A stretch of 13,105 bases of DNA from CAITNM01 sp964446295 (GTDB taxonomy: Bacteria > Pseudomonadota > Alphaproteobacteria > Paracaedibacterales > CAITNM01), in the NCBI GenBank assembly GCA_964446295.1, contig CAYUNR010000042.1:1-13105 (forward strand), read 5' to 3'. Position numbers and translations under genes: made by a program. The notes under the pieces were generated by a model. It worked only from the letters and a program-made list of their open reading frames with translations. It was not told the origin of the DNA and made no database searches. Within the stretch, counting starts at the first letter, position 1; the number at the start of each line of letters is the position of its first letter. Shown here one piece after another: positions 1-6,258 of this stretch.

Positions 1-1357
1 TAGCGTCACCCAACACCATCATTGTGTTGTCACGATAAAACAGTTCGTTATCAACGCCTGCATAACCAGAAGCCAACGAACGCTTCACAAAGAAAACTGT
101 TTGCGCCTTCTCAACATCCAAAATTGGCATACCGTAAATAGGAGAGGCTTTATCCGTTTTTGCAGCTGGGTTAGTAATGTCATTCGCACCAATCACAAAT
201 ACTACGTCGGTTGAACCAAAATCACTGTTAATATCATCAAGCTCAAGCACTGAATCATAATTCACATTTGCTTCTGCCAACAACACGTTCATGTGTCCTG
301 GCATACGCCCTGCAACTGGGTGAATTGCATAACGCACTTTCACACCTTTAGATGTTAAAATATCAGCCATTTCACGAAGGGCATGCTGTGCTTGCGCCAC
401 TGCCATACCATACCCTGGAACAATAATTACGTTACGTGCATTCTCCATCATGTATGCAGCATCTTCGGCACTGCTTAATTTTACTGGTTTATCAGATGCA
501 TCTGCCGCAACACTTGCCGTTGCAGGATCCGTTCCAAAGCCACCCAAAATAACATTAATAATGGAACGGTTCATACCTTTACACATAATGTAACTAAGGA
601 TAGCCCCCGATGCTCCAACCAACGCACCTGTAATAAGAAGTAAGTGGTTATTTAAGGTAAAACCAATACCTGCAGCTGCCCAACCTGAATAAGAATTCAA
701 CATGGAAATAACAACTGGCATATCTGCGCCACCAATTGGTAGAATCAGCAACACACCAAGTATCAACGAAAGTGCTGTCATAATCCAAAAAATACTGTGA
801 TGTTGATGCATAGCAAAAATCACAACTAAACCAATAACAACAACACCAAGAACTGCATTCACTAAGTGCTGTTTAGGGAATACTAATGGACGACCAGAAA
901 TAAGCCCTTGCAATTTTCCGAATGCAACAACTGATCCGCTGAATGTAATTGCACCAATAATAGTACCCAAACTCATTTCCACTAAGCTTGCTGTATAAAT
1001 TGCATCGACCACCCCAATACCAAAAGCTGTTGGGTTATAAAGCGCTGCGCCTGCTACAAATACCGCAGCCAAACCTACTAAGCTATGAAACGCTGCTACC
1101 AACTGGGGTAGCGCTGTCATTTTGATTTTTCTGGCAATAAATGCACCGATTGCACCACCAATAGCAATACCAACCACAATGCCTGAATATTTAGCAATTG
1201 CTGGTGTTAAAAGCGTAGTCAAAATAGCAATAACCATACCGCAAATGCCATATAGATTTCCTGATCGTGATGTCGCAGCTGATGACAAACCACGCAGTGC
1301 CATAATGAAACATACGCCGGCGATTAGGTATAGAAATGTAGAAATTGTTGGGGTCAT
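1..1357 (-). CDS. pntB: NAD(P) transhydrogenase subunit beta (PntB), 3' end cut by window edge
   Basis: Membrane and NADP(H)-binding subunit of the proton-translocating transhydrogenase, which uses the proton gradient to drive hydride transfer from NADH to NADP+. Translated from the ATG at 1357, 452 residues are visible, ending in Gly-Asp-Ala. The E. coli protein has about 11 more residues after that point, so only the extreme C-terminus is missing. The first ~190 residues are a series of hydrophobic helices (domain II). The soluble domain III follows, with the NADP-binding GYGMAVAQAQ motif starting near residue 315, then HPVAGRMPGHMNVLLAEA, GANDITNPAA and the KRSLASGYAGVDN segment, all typical of the family. 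The start lies 9 bases after the pntA2 stop, with a weak TAAGAG ribosome-binding site overlapping that stop, so it is the last gene of a pntA1-pntA2-pntB operon. Identification is firm. Confidence 0.97.
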   Translation of the reverse strand, partial: MTPTISTFLYLIAGVCFIMALRGLSSAATSRSGNLYGICGMVIAILTTLLTPAIAKYSGIVVGIAIGGAIGAFIARKIKMTALPQLVAAFHSLVGLAAVFVAGAALYNPTAFGIGVVDAIYTASLVEMSLGTIIGAITFSGSVVAFGKLQGLISGRPLVFPKQHLVNAVLGVVVIGLVVIFAMHQHHSIFWIMTALSLILGVLLILPIGGADMPVVISMLNSYSGWAAAGIGFTLNNHLLLITGALVGASGAILSYIMCKGMNRSIINVILGGFGTDPATASVAADASDKPVKLSSAEDAAYMMENARNVIIVPGYGMAVAQAQHALREMADILTSKGVKVRYAIHPVAGRMPGHMNVLLAEANVNYDSVLELDDINSDFGSTDVVFVIGANDITNPAAKTDKASPIYGMPILDVEKAQTVFFVKRSLASGYAGVDNELFYRDNTMMVLGDA

Positions 1358-1366
1358 AATTTGCTC

Positions 1367-1774
1367 TTATTTCTTTTTTGAAAACATGGAAAGCATACGC
1401 TGCGTAACAATAAATCCACCAAAAATATTGACGGAAGCTAACACAACTGCAATGAAACCAAAGGTTGAAGAAATTCCCATAACCGCGGGCCCAGCCGCAA
1501 CAAGTGCACCTACAATAATGACACTTGAAATTGCGTTGGTAACCGCCATAAGTGGAGAATGCAATGCTGGTGTTACTTTCCAAACAACGTAATAACCAAC
1601 AAAACAAGCCAGCACAAACACCATTAACCCTAAAACAAAAGGATCAGCACTTCCGCGTCCTTCAGCTGCAATTGCATGACGAATTGAGCCCTCAATGTTA
1701 TTAAGTTCTCCTGAAATTTCTTGGATCACGCTGTTTAAGCGTGCCGTTTGTTGAGCAATAGATTGAAGATCCAT
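1367..1774 (-). CDS. pntAB: NAD(P) transhydrogenase subunit alpha part 2 (PntA2/PntAB)
   Basis: Small membrane subunit of the three-subunit transhydrogenase. It corresponds to the C-terminal transmembrane part of the single-chain E. coli PntA. The protein has 135 residues, close to the usual 100-140 for this subunit. The N-terminal ~45 residues are polar and amphipathic. The rest is hydrophobic, with about three membrane segments (DPFVLGLMVFVLACFVGYY, then TPALHSPLMAVTNAISS and a C-terminal GFIAVVLASVNIFGGF segment) and a short lysine-rich tail. The HSPLMAVTNAIS motif is strongly conserved in the proton channel domain. An AAGGA ribosome-binding site overlaps the pntA1 stop, and the start is 9 bases after that stop. 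With PntA1 and PntB it forms the proton-pumping complex in the inner membrane. The split of PntA into two genes is the arrangement usual in alphaproteobacteria such as Rhodospirillum. Confidence 0.96.
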   Translation of the reverse strand: MDLQSIAQQTARLNSVIQEISGELNNIEGSIRHAIAAEGRGSADPFVLGLMVFVLACFVGYYVVWKVTPALHSPLMAVTNAISSVIIVGALVAAGPAVMGISSTFGFIAVVLASVNIFGGFIVTQRMLSMFSKKK

Positions 1775-1783
1775 ATTTTTTCC

Positions 1784-2908
1784 TTAGTTTTCAAACACAC
1801 TGTGCAATAGCTTGCCATCATGGCATAAGCAAGTAGATTTAATGATTTCATCATTAAAATCAATTTTCAAGGCTTGTGATTTTGTATCAATCAACAAATT
1901 CAAGAAATTATACACATTTTTTGCGTAAAGTTGACTCGCGTTATAAGCAATGCGGCTTGGCATATTTGGGTGCGCTACAATTTTCACGCCATTTTTTGTA
2001 ACTGATATTCCCGGCTTTGACAACGCACAGTTGCCACCCGATTCAATTGCCAAATCAACAATGATACCTCCAACCTTCATGTCAGCAACCATTTTTTCTG
2101 GAATCAAAACAGGAGCAGGTTTCCCTGGAATAAGTGCCGTCGTAATCACAATATCTTGCGATTTTAGCACTTCATGTAACTTTGCAGCCTGAGCTTTTTT
2201 ATAACCTTCGCTCATTTCTTTTGCATAGCCACCAGAACCTTCACCTGATTCTTGGTAATCCACCTCAACGAATGATGCCCCTAAGCTTTCAACTTGTTCT
2301 TTTGCAGCTGCTCGAACATCGAACGCAGTGACAATAGCACCTAATCGACGCGCTGTAGCAATAGCCTGCAAACCAGCAACACCAGCTCCTATCACTAATA
2401 CTCTGGCAGCCGTTACTGTGCCTGCCGCTGTCATCATTAATGGGAACGCCCGGTCAAATTCATACGCGCCTTCAATAACTGCCCTGTACCCAGCTAAGTT
2501 ACTTTGAGAAGACAATACATCCATTGATTGCGCACGTGTAATGCGCGGAACAAATTCTAGAGAAAATGCACTAACATTTTGCTTTGCAATTTTTGTAAAA
2601 AGTTTTTTGCTATCGTGCGGTTTATGCATAGCGATAACTACTGTATTTGCATTTAACGCAGGAAGCTGCTTTTCATCTAATGCACCAACTTTTAAAACAA
2701 CCTCAGCACCTTTTACTGTATCAGCAAAAGCTTTACCAATTTTTGCACCAGCTGATTTATAAACATCGTCTAAAAAGCCAGCAGCTTCTCCTGCAGATTT
2801 TTCCAACGTAACTTCATGGCCAGCGTCGCACAGGCGTTTCACTAGGTCAGGCGTTAAGGCTACTCTTTTTTCAAATTCAGCGGTTTCTTTTACAACCGAA
2901 ATGCGCAT
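1784..2908 (-). CDS. pntAA: NAD(P) transhydrogenase subunit alpha part 1 (PntA1/PntAA)
   Basis: Soluble NAD(H)-binding subunit (domain I) of the proton-translocating transhydrogenase. It is 374 residues long, similar to the Rhodospirillum protein (about 384). It has the alanine dehydrogenase/PNT N-terminal fold, then a Rossmann domain with GAGVAGLQA at residues 174-182 and the adenosine-binding Asp in FDVR at 197. The hydride-transfer loop residues Arg122, Gln127 and Asp130 have the same mutual spacing as the Arg-Gln-Asp set known from R. rubrum. The mobile-loop segment GYAKEMSEGYKKAQ (227-240) is also conserved. The C-terminal tail is short because the membrane part is in pntA2. This is the first gene of the operon. 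A promoter with a perfect TATAAT lies just upstream, but I see no convincing ribosome-binding site before the ATG. Confidence 0.97.
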   Translation of the reverse strand: MRISVVKETAEFEKRVALTPDLVKRLCDAGHEVTLEKSAGEAAGFLDDVYKSAGAKIGKAFADTVKGAEVVLKVGALDEKQLPALNANTVVIAMHKPHDSKKLFTKIAKQNVSAFSLEFVPRITRAQSMDVLSSQSNLAGYRAVIEGAYEFDRAFPLMMTAAGTVTAARVLVIGAGVAGLQAIATARRLGAIVTAFDVRAAAKEQVESLGASFVEVDYQESGEGSGGYAKEMSEGYKKAQAAKLHEVLKSQDIVITTALIPGKPAPVLIPEKMVADMKVGGIIVDLAIESGGNCALSKPGISVTKNGVKIVAHPNMPSRIAYNASQLYAKNVYNFLNLLIDTKSQALKIDFNDEIIKSTCLCHDGKLLHSVFEN

Positions 2909-2936
2909 CGTATAATTTTTTGTTTAAGTTTTGATC

Positions 2937-2965
2937 ATTATATTGGGTTTTGCACAAATAAGAAA
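2937..2965 (-). promoter_or_regulatory. Probable sigma-70-type promoter of the pnt operon
   Basis: Reading the minus strand, a perfect TATAAT lies at 2942-2937. A poor -35 (TTTCTT, 2965-2960) sits 17 bases upstream of it. Transcription would begin near 2930, giving a leader of roughly 20 bases before the pntA1 ATG at 2908. The -35 overlaps the distal arm of the terminator of the preceding gene, so the terminator and promoter are packed together. The -10 is strong and the -35 weak. Confidence 0.6.
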
Positions 2966-2989
2966 GGCTCCCGAAATGTAGGAGCCTTT
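2963..2989 (-). terminator. Rho-independent terminator of the secreted-protein gene
   Basis: A perfect 9-base-pair stem, AAAGGCTCC (2963-2971) with GGAGCCTTT (2981-2989), encloses a 9-base loop. On the minus strand the stem is followed by a T-rich stretch (CTTTCTTATTT). It lies about 34 bases past the stop codon of the secreted-protein gene (3023) and just before the pnt promoter, so it separates the two transcription units. Confidence 0.8.
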
Positions 2990-3022
2990 TGTAGCAATCT
3001 GATACTATTCTTATTTGCTAAT

Positions 3023-3913
3023 TTATAGCTTAGTTTTGTACTGATCTACTCTTTGCTTAATCCCTGTCAAACGTTCCGCAATACACCCATCGTTCGTTCT
3101 CAAAACTGTAATTAAAGTAGGGGTTATACCAGCAAGACCAACATCATAAGGAAGATCAACAACGTATGTATCCATAAGACCCGATATGTTAACATCTGTG
3201 CCTTGTGGCAATTGCGAAATAATAAATGAAGGATAACCTTCCTCTGTAATGTTTGAGTCTCTTGAAACCTTAAAGGCAGGCATTATAAGCTGTAAAGCAA
3301 CTGCATTTTGCACAACAACTGAATCAACAGGAATTGGACCTGAAAACATTATAGTGGCAGCATGAAGACCATTATCAACCAGCGTGACAGGCATTGCAGG
3401 ATTGCTTTCACGCACAACACCCACTAATTTTGATGGCATGGCAAGCGAACTTCCTAGACTAATATACAAATCCTTAATGATGTCTAGCCGTTCCTTAGTC
3501 AAATCATCAATTTCAAGTGGTCCTCTTAGAGCATTATGTTCTTCTGATGAATCAGTTTCGCTATCACAAAAATATGGTTGCATTCCTAAAGGCATACGGC
3601 CAGTACGATAAGAACAAACCAGTTCATCACCTCTATAAACTAAAAGTCTTCGCATTGTATTAGCATTAATCTGAGCTTGCATTGTTGTAACAGCGCCCGC
3701 CCATTTTTCAGCAGTAGTCGCCCCAACAAACACTTTCATTTGTTCATGAATAGGCGATGAATCAGAAAGATCTGTAGCATTAATAAAACGAACCTTTAAT
3801 GGTTTAGGCGCATCTATTGCTAAATTTGAAAATCCGCTCTCCAAAGCAGAGACATCACTCGATGCAAACAATTGCCCAACAAGCACTGCTGCCATCATTA
3901 AATATTTTTTCAT
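3023..3913 (-). CDS. Secreted protein of unknown function (296 residues)
   Basis: I do not recognise a family. The frame is open from 3994, but the start at 3913 is preferred for three reasons. It begins a classical signal peptide (MKKYLMMAAVLVG, cleavage likely after Val-Ser-Ala at residue 23). An AGAGGA ribosome-binding site lies 4 bases upstream. The longer version would begin inside the porin terminator. The mature protein is about 273 residues, with no further membrane segment. It has three cysteines, two of them in a short YRGDELVC...FCDSETD region and one near the C-terminus, so a periplasmic disulfide is possible. The rest looks like beta-rich globular sequence ending in a basic helix. 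It lies downstream of the porin gene but is separated from it by a strong terminator and has its own terminator, so it is probably a single-gene unit. Location is periplasm or outside the cell; function unknown. Confidence 0.85.
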   Translation of the reverse strand: MKKYLMMAAVLVGQLFASSDVSALESGFSNLAIDAPKPLKVRFINATDLSDSSPIHEQMKVFVGATTAEKWAGAVTTMQAQINANTMRRLLVYRGDELVCSYRTGRMPLGMQPYFCDSETDSSEEHNALRGPLEIDDLTKERLDIIKDLYISLGSSLAMPSKLVGVVRESNPAMPVTLVDNGLHAATIMFSGPIPVDSVVVQNAVALQLIMPAFKVSRDSNITEEGYPSFIISQLPQGTDVNISGLMDTYVVDLPYDVGLAGITPTLITVLRTNDGCIAERLTGIKQRVDQYKTKL

Positions 3914-3917
3914 AAAA

Positions 3918-3923
3918 TCCTCT
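3918..3923 (-). promoter_or_regulatory. Ribosome-binding site deciding the secreted-protein start
   Basis: On the minus strand AGAGGA lies 4 bases before the ATG at 3913. It is one of the clearest Shine-Dalgarno sequences in this window and supports the start at the signal peptide rather than the in-frame start 27 codons upstream at 3994. Confidence 0.8.
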
Positions 3924-3979
3924 AAAAATTGATATTGACTAGTATGTACTCCTTTATTTTTGACCGCACAACTCCAATA

Positions 3980-4007
3980 AAAAACCCGCCACAATGGGCG
4001 GGTTTTT
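3980..4007 (-). terminator. Rho-independent terminator of the porin gene
   Basis: An 11-base-pair perfect stem: five A-T pairs plus CCCGCC (3985-3990) pairing with GGCGGG (3997-4002), around a 6-base loop. On the minus strand GGCGGG is followed by a run of six T. It lies about 20 bases after the porin stop codon at 4027 and is the strongest terminator in the window. Confidence 0.93.
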
Positions 4008-4026
4008 CTTGATAAAAAGTAACTGC

Positions 4027-5352
4027 TTAGAAACTTAGTTTTGTTCCTACAATTACTGCAGCACCTGAGTTTTTCACTGTTGGAACTGTTGCATTCTTAT
4101 TATATTTAGCTGTATTACCTACAAATTTTGCATAGTTACTATTCGTACGCATTTTGAATACATCAACCTCTCCGAAGAATTTCAAACCTTGCAAAGCGTT
4201 AAAATCAACAGTTGCAGCAACTATGTCACTTGTTGCGCGTCCATGCACTGCACCATAGCTCTGTGAACCTGCTATTCCTGTTCCTGCTGATAATTTCGGC
4301 AATGTACGTGACGTGTTAAAGTAACCCAACCCAAACTGGTACGCGCCAACAGTATATTGACCACCTAGATTCCAAGCTCTACCAGCATCACCCACTTTAT
4401 AGTCAGTTTTTGGCAATCGGCTTTTTCCGTTATGAATATAACCCGTTGCGAATCTCCATTGCCCAAATCCTACAGCAGCAGTAAATTGGCTTGACCTTGC
4501 ACGGTGAACTTTTACATATTTGAAAAAATCAAGAGTTCTGTCATTAGCACCATTTGAACCAGCAGCTGAAAATGTTGGTGATCCACGTCTTGAATTTTCT
4601 TGAATATGAACGACAGCCAAAGCCATGTTCCATGTTTGGAAATCAACCTTATAGTTCGCACCTACAGCAATGTTATTCAAACCATATGCTGCAACGCTTT
4701 TATCAGGATAAATTCCACTTTCATTACCATAAGTATTATCTTGATTAGCGCCAGAGTTGTCTTTTCCGCTAGTACCAAAGCGAGTCGTATTAGGCGTAAA
4801 TGAGACACCCAATGTAAACCCACCAAATGTTGGTGTGTAATATGCAGCTTTCATCGCTTTGCTAGTTTGTGCAGCTTGATTAACGCCACCAATATTACCC
4901 TCAGCTGAATTAATAACGTTACCAAATGTACCATCAATTGTATTAGCACCACCCAGCAAGTTAAATCCACTTTCTGTCATGGTATCTTCTGGTCCAGTTA
5001 AGTTACCAAACTGAAAAATACCCCAACTATCTTGTGAAAACTCAATGTAATTTTGCGTGAAATAAATTGGATTACCAGATGTACTTTTTCCACCAGGATA
5101 TGATTCTAAAGCTGCGCGATACTTATACCGAAAGCCATCAGCTGTATTTCCCTTTGCAGTAAAATAAATATTTGATGAACCAATCGCGAAATGAACAGGA
5201 CCACCTTTACCATTTGTATTATCTTTTTGCTTAGCACCCGCAGCAATCATGGATGTAAATCCATTGATCTGTAACGTAGGTGCCTGTGCAACTTCAGCAG
5301 CCAAAAATGAACTGGTGAAAAGTATTGCTAAAAAAGCTAATTTTTTTGTCAT
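4027..5352 (-). CDS. Outer-membrane porin
   Basis: A general diffusion porin of 441 residues. The N-terminus is a signal peptide (MTKKLAFLAILFTSSFLAA), with cleavage likely after Ala-Gln-Ala at residue 24. The mature part is rich in alternating polar and aromatic segments typical of beta strands (for example LQINGFTSMIAAG, FRYKYRAALESY, NYIEFSQDSWGIFQFGNLTGPED) and in glycine- and asparagine-rich loops. It ends in Lys-Leu-Ser-Phe, the terminal phenylalanine recognised by the BAM machinery. The fold and the SWGIFQFGNL-type motif match the Gram-negative porin family (trimeric, probably 16 strands), but substrate preference cannot be read. GAGAG lies about 8 bases before the ATG. The gene is isolated between the sodB terminator upstream and its own strong terminator downstream, as expected for a highly expressed protein. 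A weak promoter candidate (TTGATA, 17 bases, TAATGT) overlaps the sodB terminator hairpin. Confidence 0.9.
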   Translation of the reverse strand: MTKKLAFLAILFTSSFLAAEVAQAPTLQINGFTSMIAAGAKQKDNTNGKGGPVHFAIGSSNIYFTAKGNTADGFRYKYRAALESYPGGKSTSGNPIYFTQNYIEFSQDSWGIFQFGNLTGPEDTMTESGFNLLGGANTIDGTFGNVINSAEGNIGGVNQAAQTSKAMKAAYYTPTFGGFTLGVSFTPNTTRFGTSGKDNSGANQDNTYGNESGIYPDKSVAAYGLNNIAVGANYKVDFQTWNMALAVVHIQENSRRGSPTFSAAGSNGANDRTLDFFKYVKVHRARSSQFTAAVGFGQWRFATGYIHNGKSRLPKTDYKVGDAGRAWNLGGQYTVGAYQFGLGYFNTSRTLPKLSAGTGIAGSQSYGAVHGRATSDIVAATVDFNALQGLKFFGEVDVFKMRTNSNYAKFVGNTAKYNKNATVPTVKNSGAAVIVGTKLSF

Positions 5353-5389
5353 TGAAAACTCTCAAAATTAAATTGCTGTTTGACATTAA

Positions 5390-5428
5390 AAAACCCAGGA
5401 AAATCTATCAATATCTTCCTAGGGTTTT
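5390..5428 (-). terminator. Probable Rho-independent terminator of sodB
   Basis: AAAACCCAGGAA (5390-5401) pairs with TTCCT-A-GGGTTTT (5416-5428). This gives a 12-pair stem with one bulged A at 5421 and a 14-base loop. On the minus strand the stem ends GGGTTTTTTAATG, giving a T run. It lies about 50 bases past the sodB stop at 5479 and about 40 bases before the porin ATG. The loop is larger than usual, and the structure could instead act in the porin 5' leader. Confidence 0.65.
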
Positions 5429-5478
5429 AAAGAAATTTATTTAAACTTGTAGCTTTATAAACACATACAAAAAGGATC

Positions 5479-6072
5479 TTAAACTAAATTCTTTTCTACA
5501 AAATTCCAGTCAACTAAATGATCCAAAAATGTTTGCACAAAGTCAGCCCTACGATTTTGATAATCTAAATAGTAAGCATGTTCCCAAACATCGCAAGTCA
5601 ACAAAGCTTTCTGCCCATGCACCATTGGTAAATCTGCATTAGCGGTTTTTGTAATTTTAAGCGTATCACCTTCTTGAACCAACCAAGCCCAACCACTACC
5701 AAACTGTGTAAGCGCTGCCTGCTTAAAGTCAGCGGCAAATTTTTCATAACCTCCGAAGCTTGCATTAATTTTTTCCAATATTATGCCAACTGGTTGCCCC
5801 CCACCATTTGGTTTCATGCAATTCCAAAAAAATGTGTGATTCCAAACTTGCGCTGCATTATTAAAAACACCAGCCATGTCTGCTTTTGCAGCTGACACTT
5901 TTATAAGCTCTTCCAGACTTTTTGATTCATTTTCAGAACCTTGCACCAAATTATTTAAATTGGTTACATAGGTTTGATGGTGCTTACCATAGTGAAATTC
6001 GAGAGTTTGCTCGCTAATATGCGGAACAAGCGCATTTTTTGCATAAGGTAATGGGGGAAGTGTAAAAGCCAT
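5479..6072 (-). CDS. sodB: Iron superoxide dismutase
   Basis: Cytoplasmic enzyme that converts superoxide to hydrogen peroxide and oxygen. It is 197 residues long, the usual size for the Fe/Mn family. All four metal ligands are present: His27 (FHYGKHH), His79 (AAQVWNHTFFW), Asp161 and His165 (DVWEHAYYLDYQNRR). Gln75 in the AAQVWNH segment, together with ALLTCDVWEHAYY, is the iron-type signature; manganese enzymes usually have Gly or His in that region and the active-site Gln elsewhere. No signal peptide is present. The ATG at 6072 matches the conserved family start (MAFTLPPLPY). A weak GGTGA lies 3 bases upstream. The gene begins 37 bases after the 3' end of tRNA-Arg on the same strand, with no terminator visible between them, so it may be read from the tRNA promoter. 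Confidence 0.97.
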   Translation of the reverse strand: MAFTLPPLPYAKNALVPHISEQTLEFHYGKHHQTYVTNLNNLVQGSENESKSLEELIKVSAAKADMAGVFNNAAQVWNHTFFWNCMKPNGGGQPVGIILEKINASFGGYEKFAADFKQAALTQFGSGWAWLVQEGDTLKITKTANADLPMVHGQKALLTCDVWEHAYYLDYQNRRADFVQTFLDHLVDWNFVEKNLV

Positions 6073-6109
6073 AAATCACCAGATTGATATTTTGAGAGTG
6101 TGCCAAGAT

Positions 6110-6186
6110 TGGCGCGCCCGAGAAGAGTCGAACTCCTAACCTTCAGATCCGTAGTCTGACGCTCTATCCAATTGAGCTACGGGCGC
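6110..6186 (-). tRNA. tRNA-Arg (anticodon ACG)
   Basis: A 77-base cloverleaf on the minus strand. The acceptor stem is GCGCCCG with CGGGCGC, the discriminator base is G, and the CCA tail is encoded (6112-6110). The D stem is GCTC/GAGC. The anticodon stem TCAGA/TCTGA encloses the loop CTACGGA, giving anticodon ACG, which decodes CGU/CGC/CGA after deamination of A34 to inosine. The T arm is AGGAG-TTCGACT-CTTCT with one G-U pair. No integrase or duplicated 3' end lies next to it, so there is no sign that it serves as an integration site here. Confidence 0.97.
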
Positions 6187-6196
6187 TAGTCATTAG

Positions 6197-6225
6197 TTTA
6201 TAAGCAAAAAACGTCACGATAGCAA
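6197..6225 (-). promoter_or_regulatory. Promoter of tRNA-Arg (and possibly sodB)
   Basis: On the minus strand TTGCTA (6225-6220) and TATAAA (6202-6197) are separated by 17 bases, a good match to a housekeeping sigma-factor promoter. The predicted start near 6190 lies only a few bases before the mature tRNA 5' end at 6186, as expected for a tRNA gene. It is the most plausible promoter seen upstream of sodB. Confidence 0.75.
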
Positions 6226-6258
6226 GTAAAATTTAGCCGTATTAAATTGCTTTCGCCT

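Noticed and set aside
1122..1592. Plus-strand open frame of 156 codons
   Set aside because: It lies antisense to pntB and pntA2, which are certain; the product has no recognisable motif.
3914..3994. N-terminal extension of the secreted protein by 27 codons
   Set aside because: It would start inside the porin terminator hairpin and bury the signal peptide; the start at 3913 has AGAGGA upstream.
6110..6186. tRNA-Arg as an integration site for a mobile element
   Set aside because: There is no integrase, no repeated tRNA 3' end and no foreign gene block nearby.
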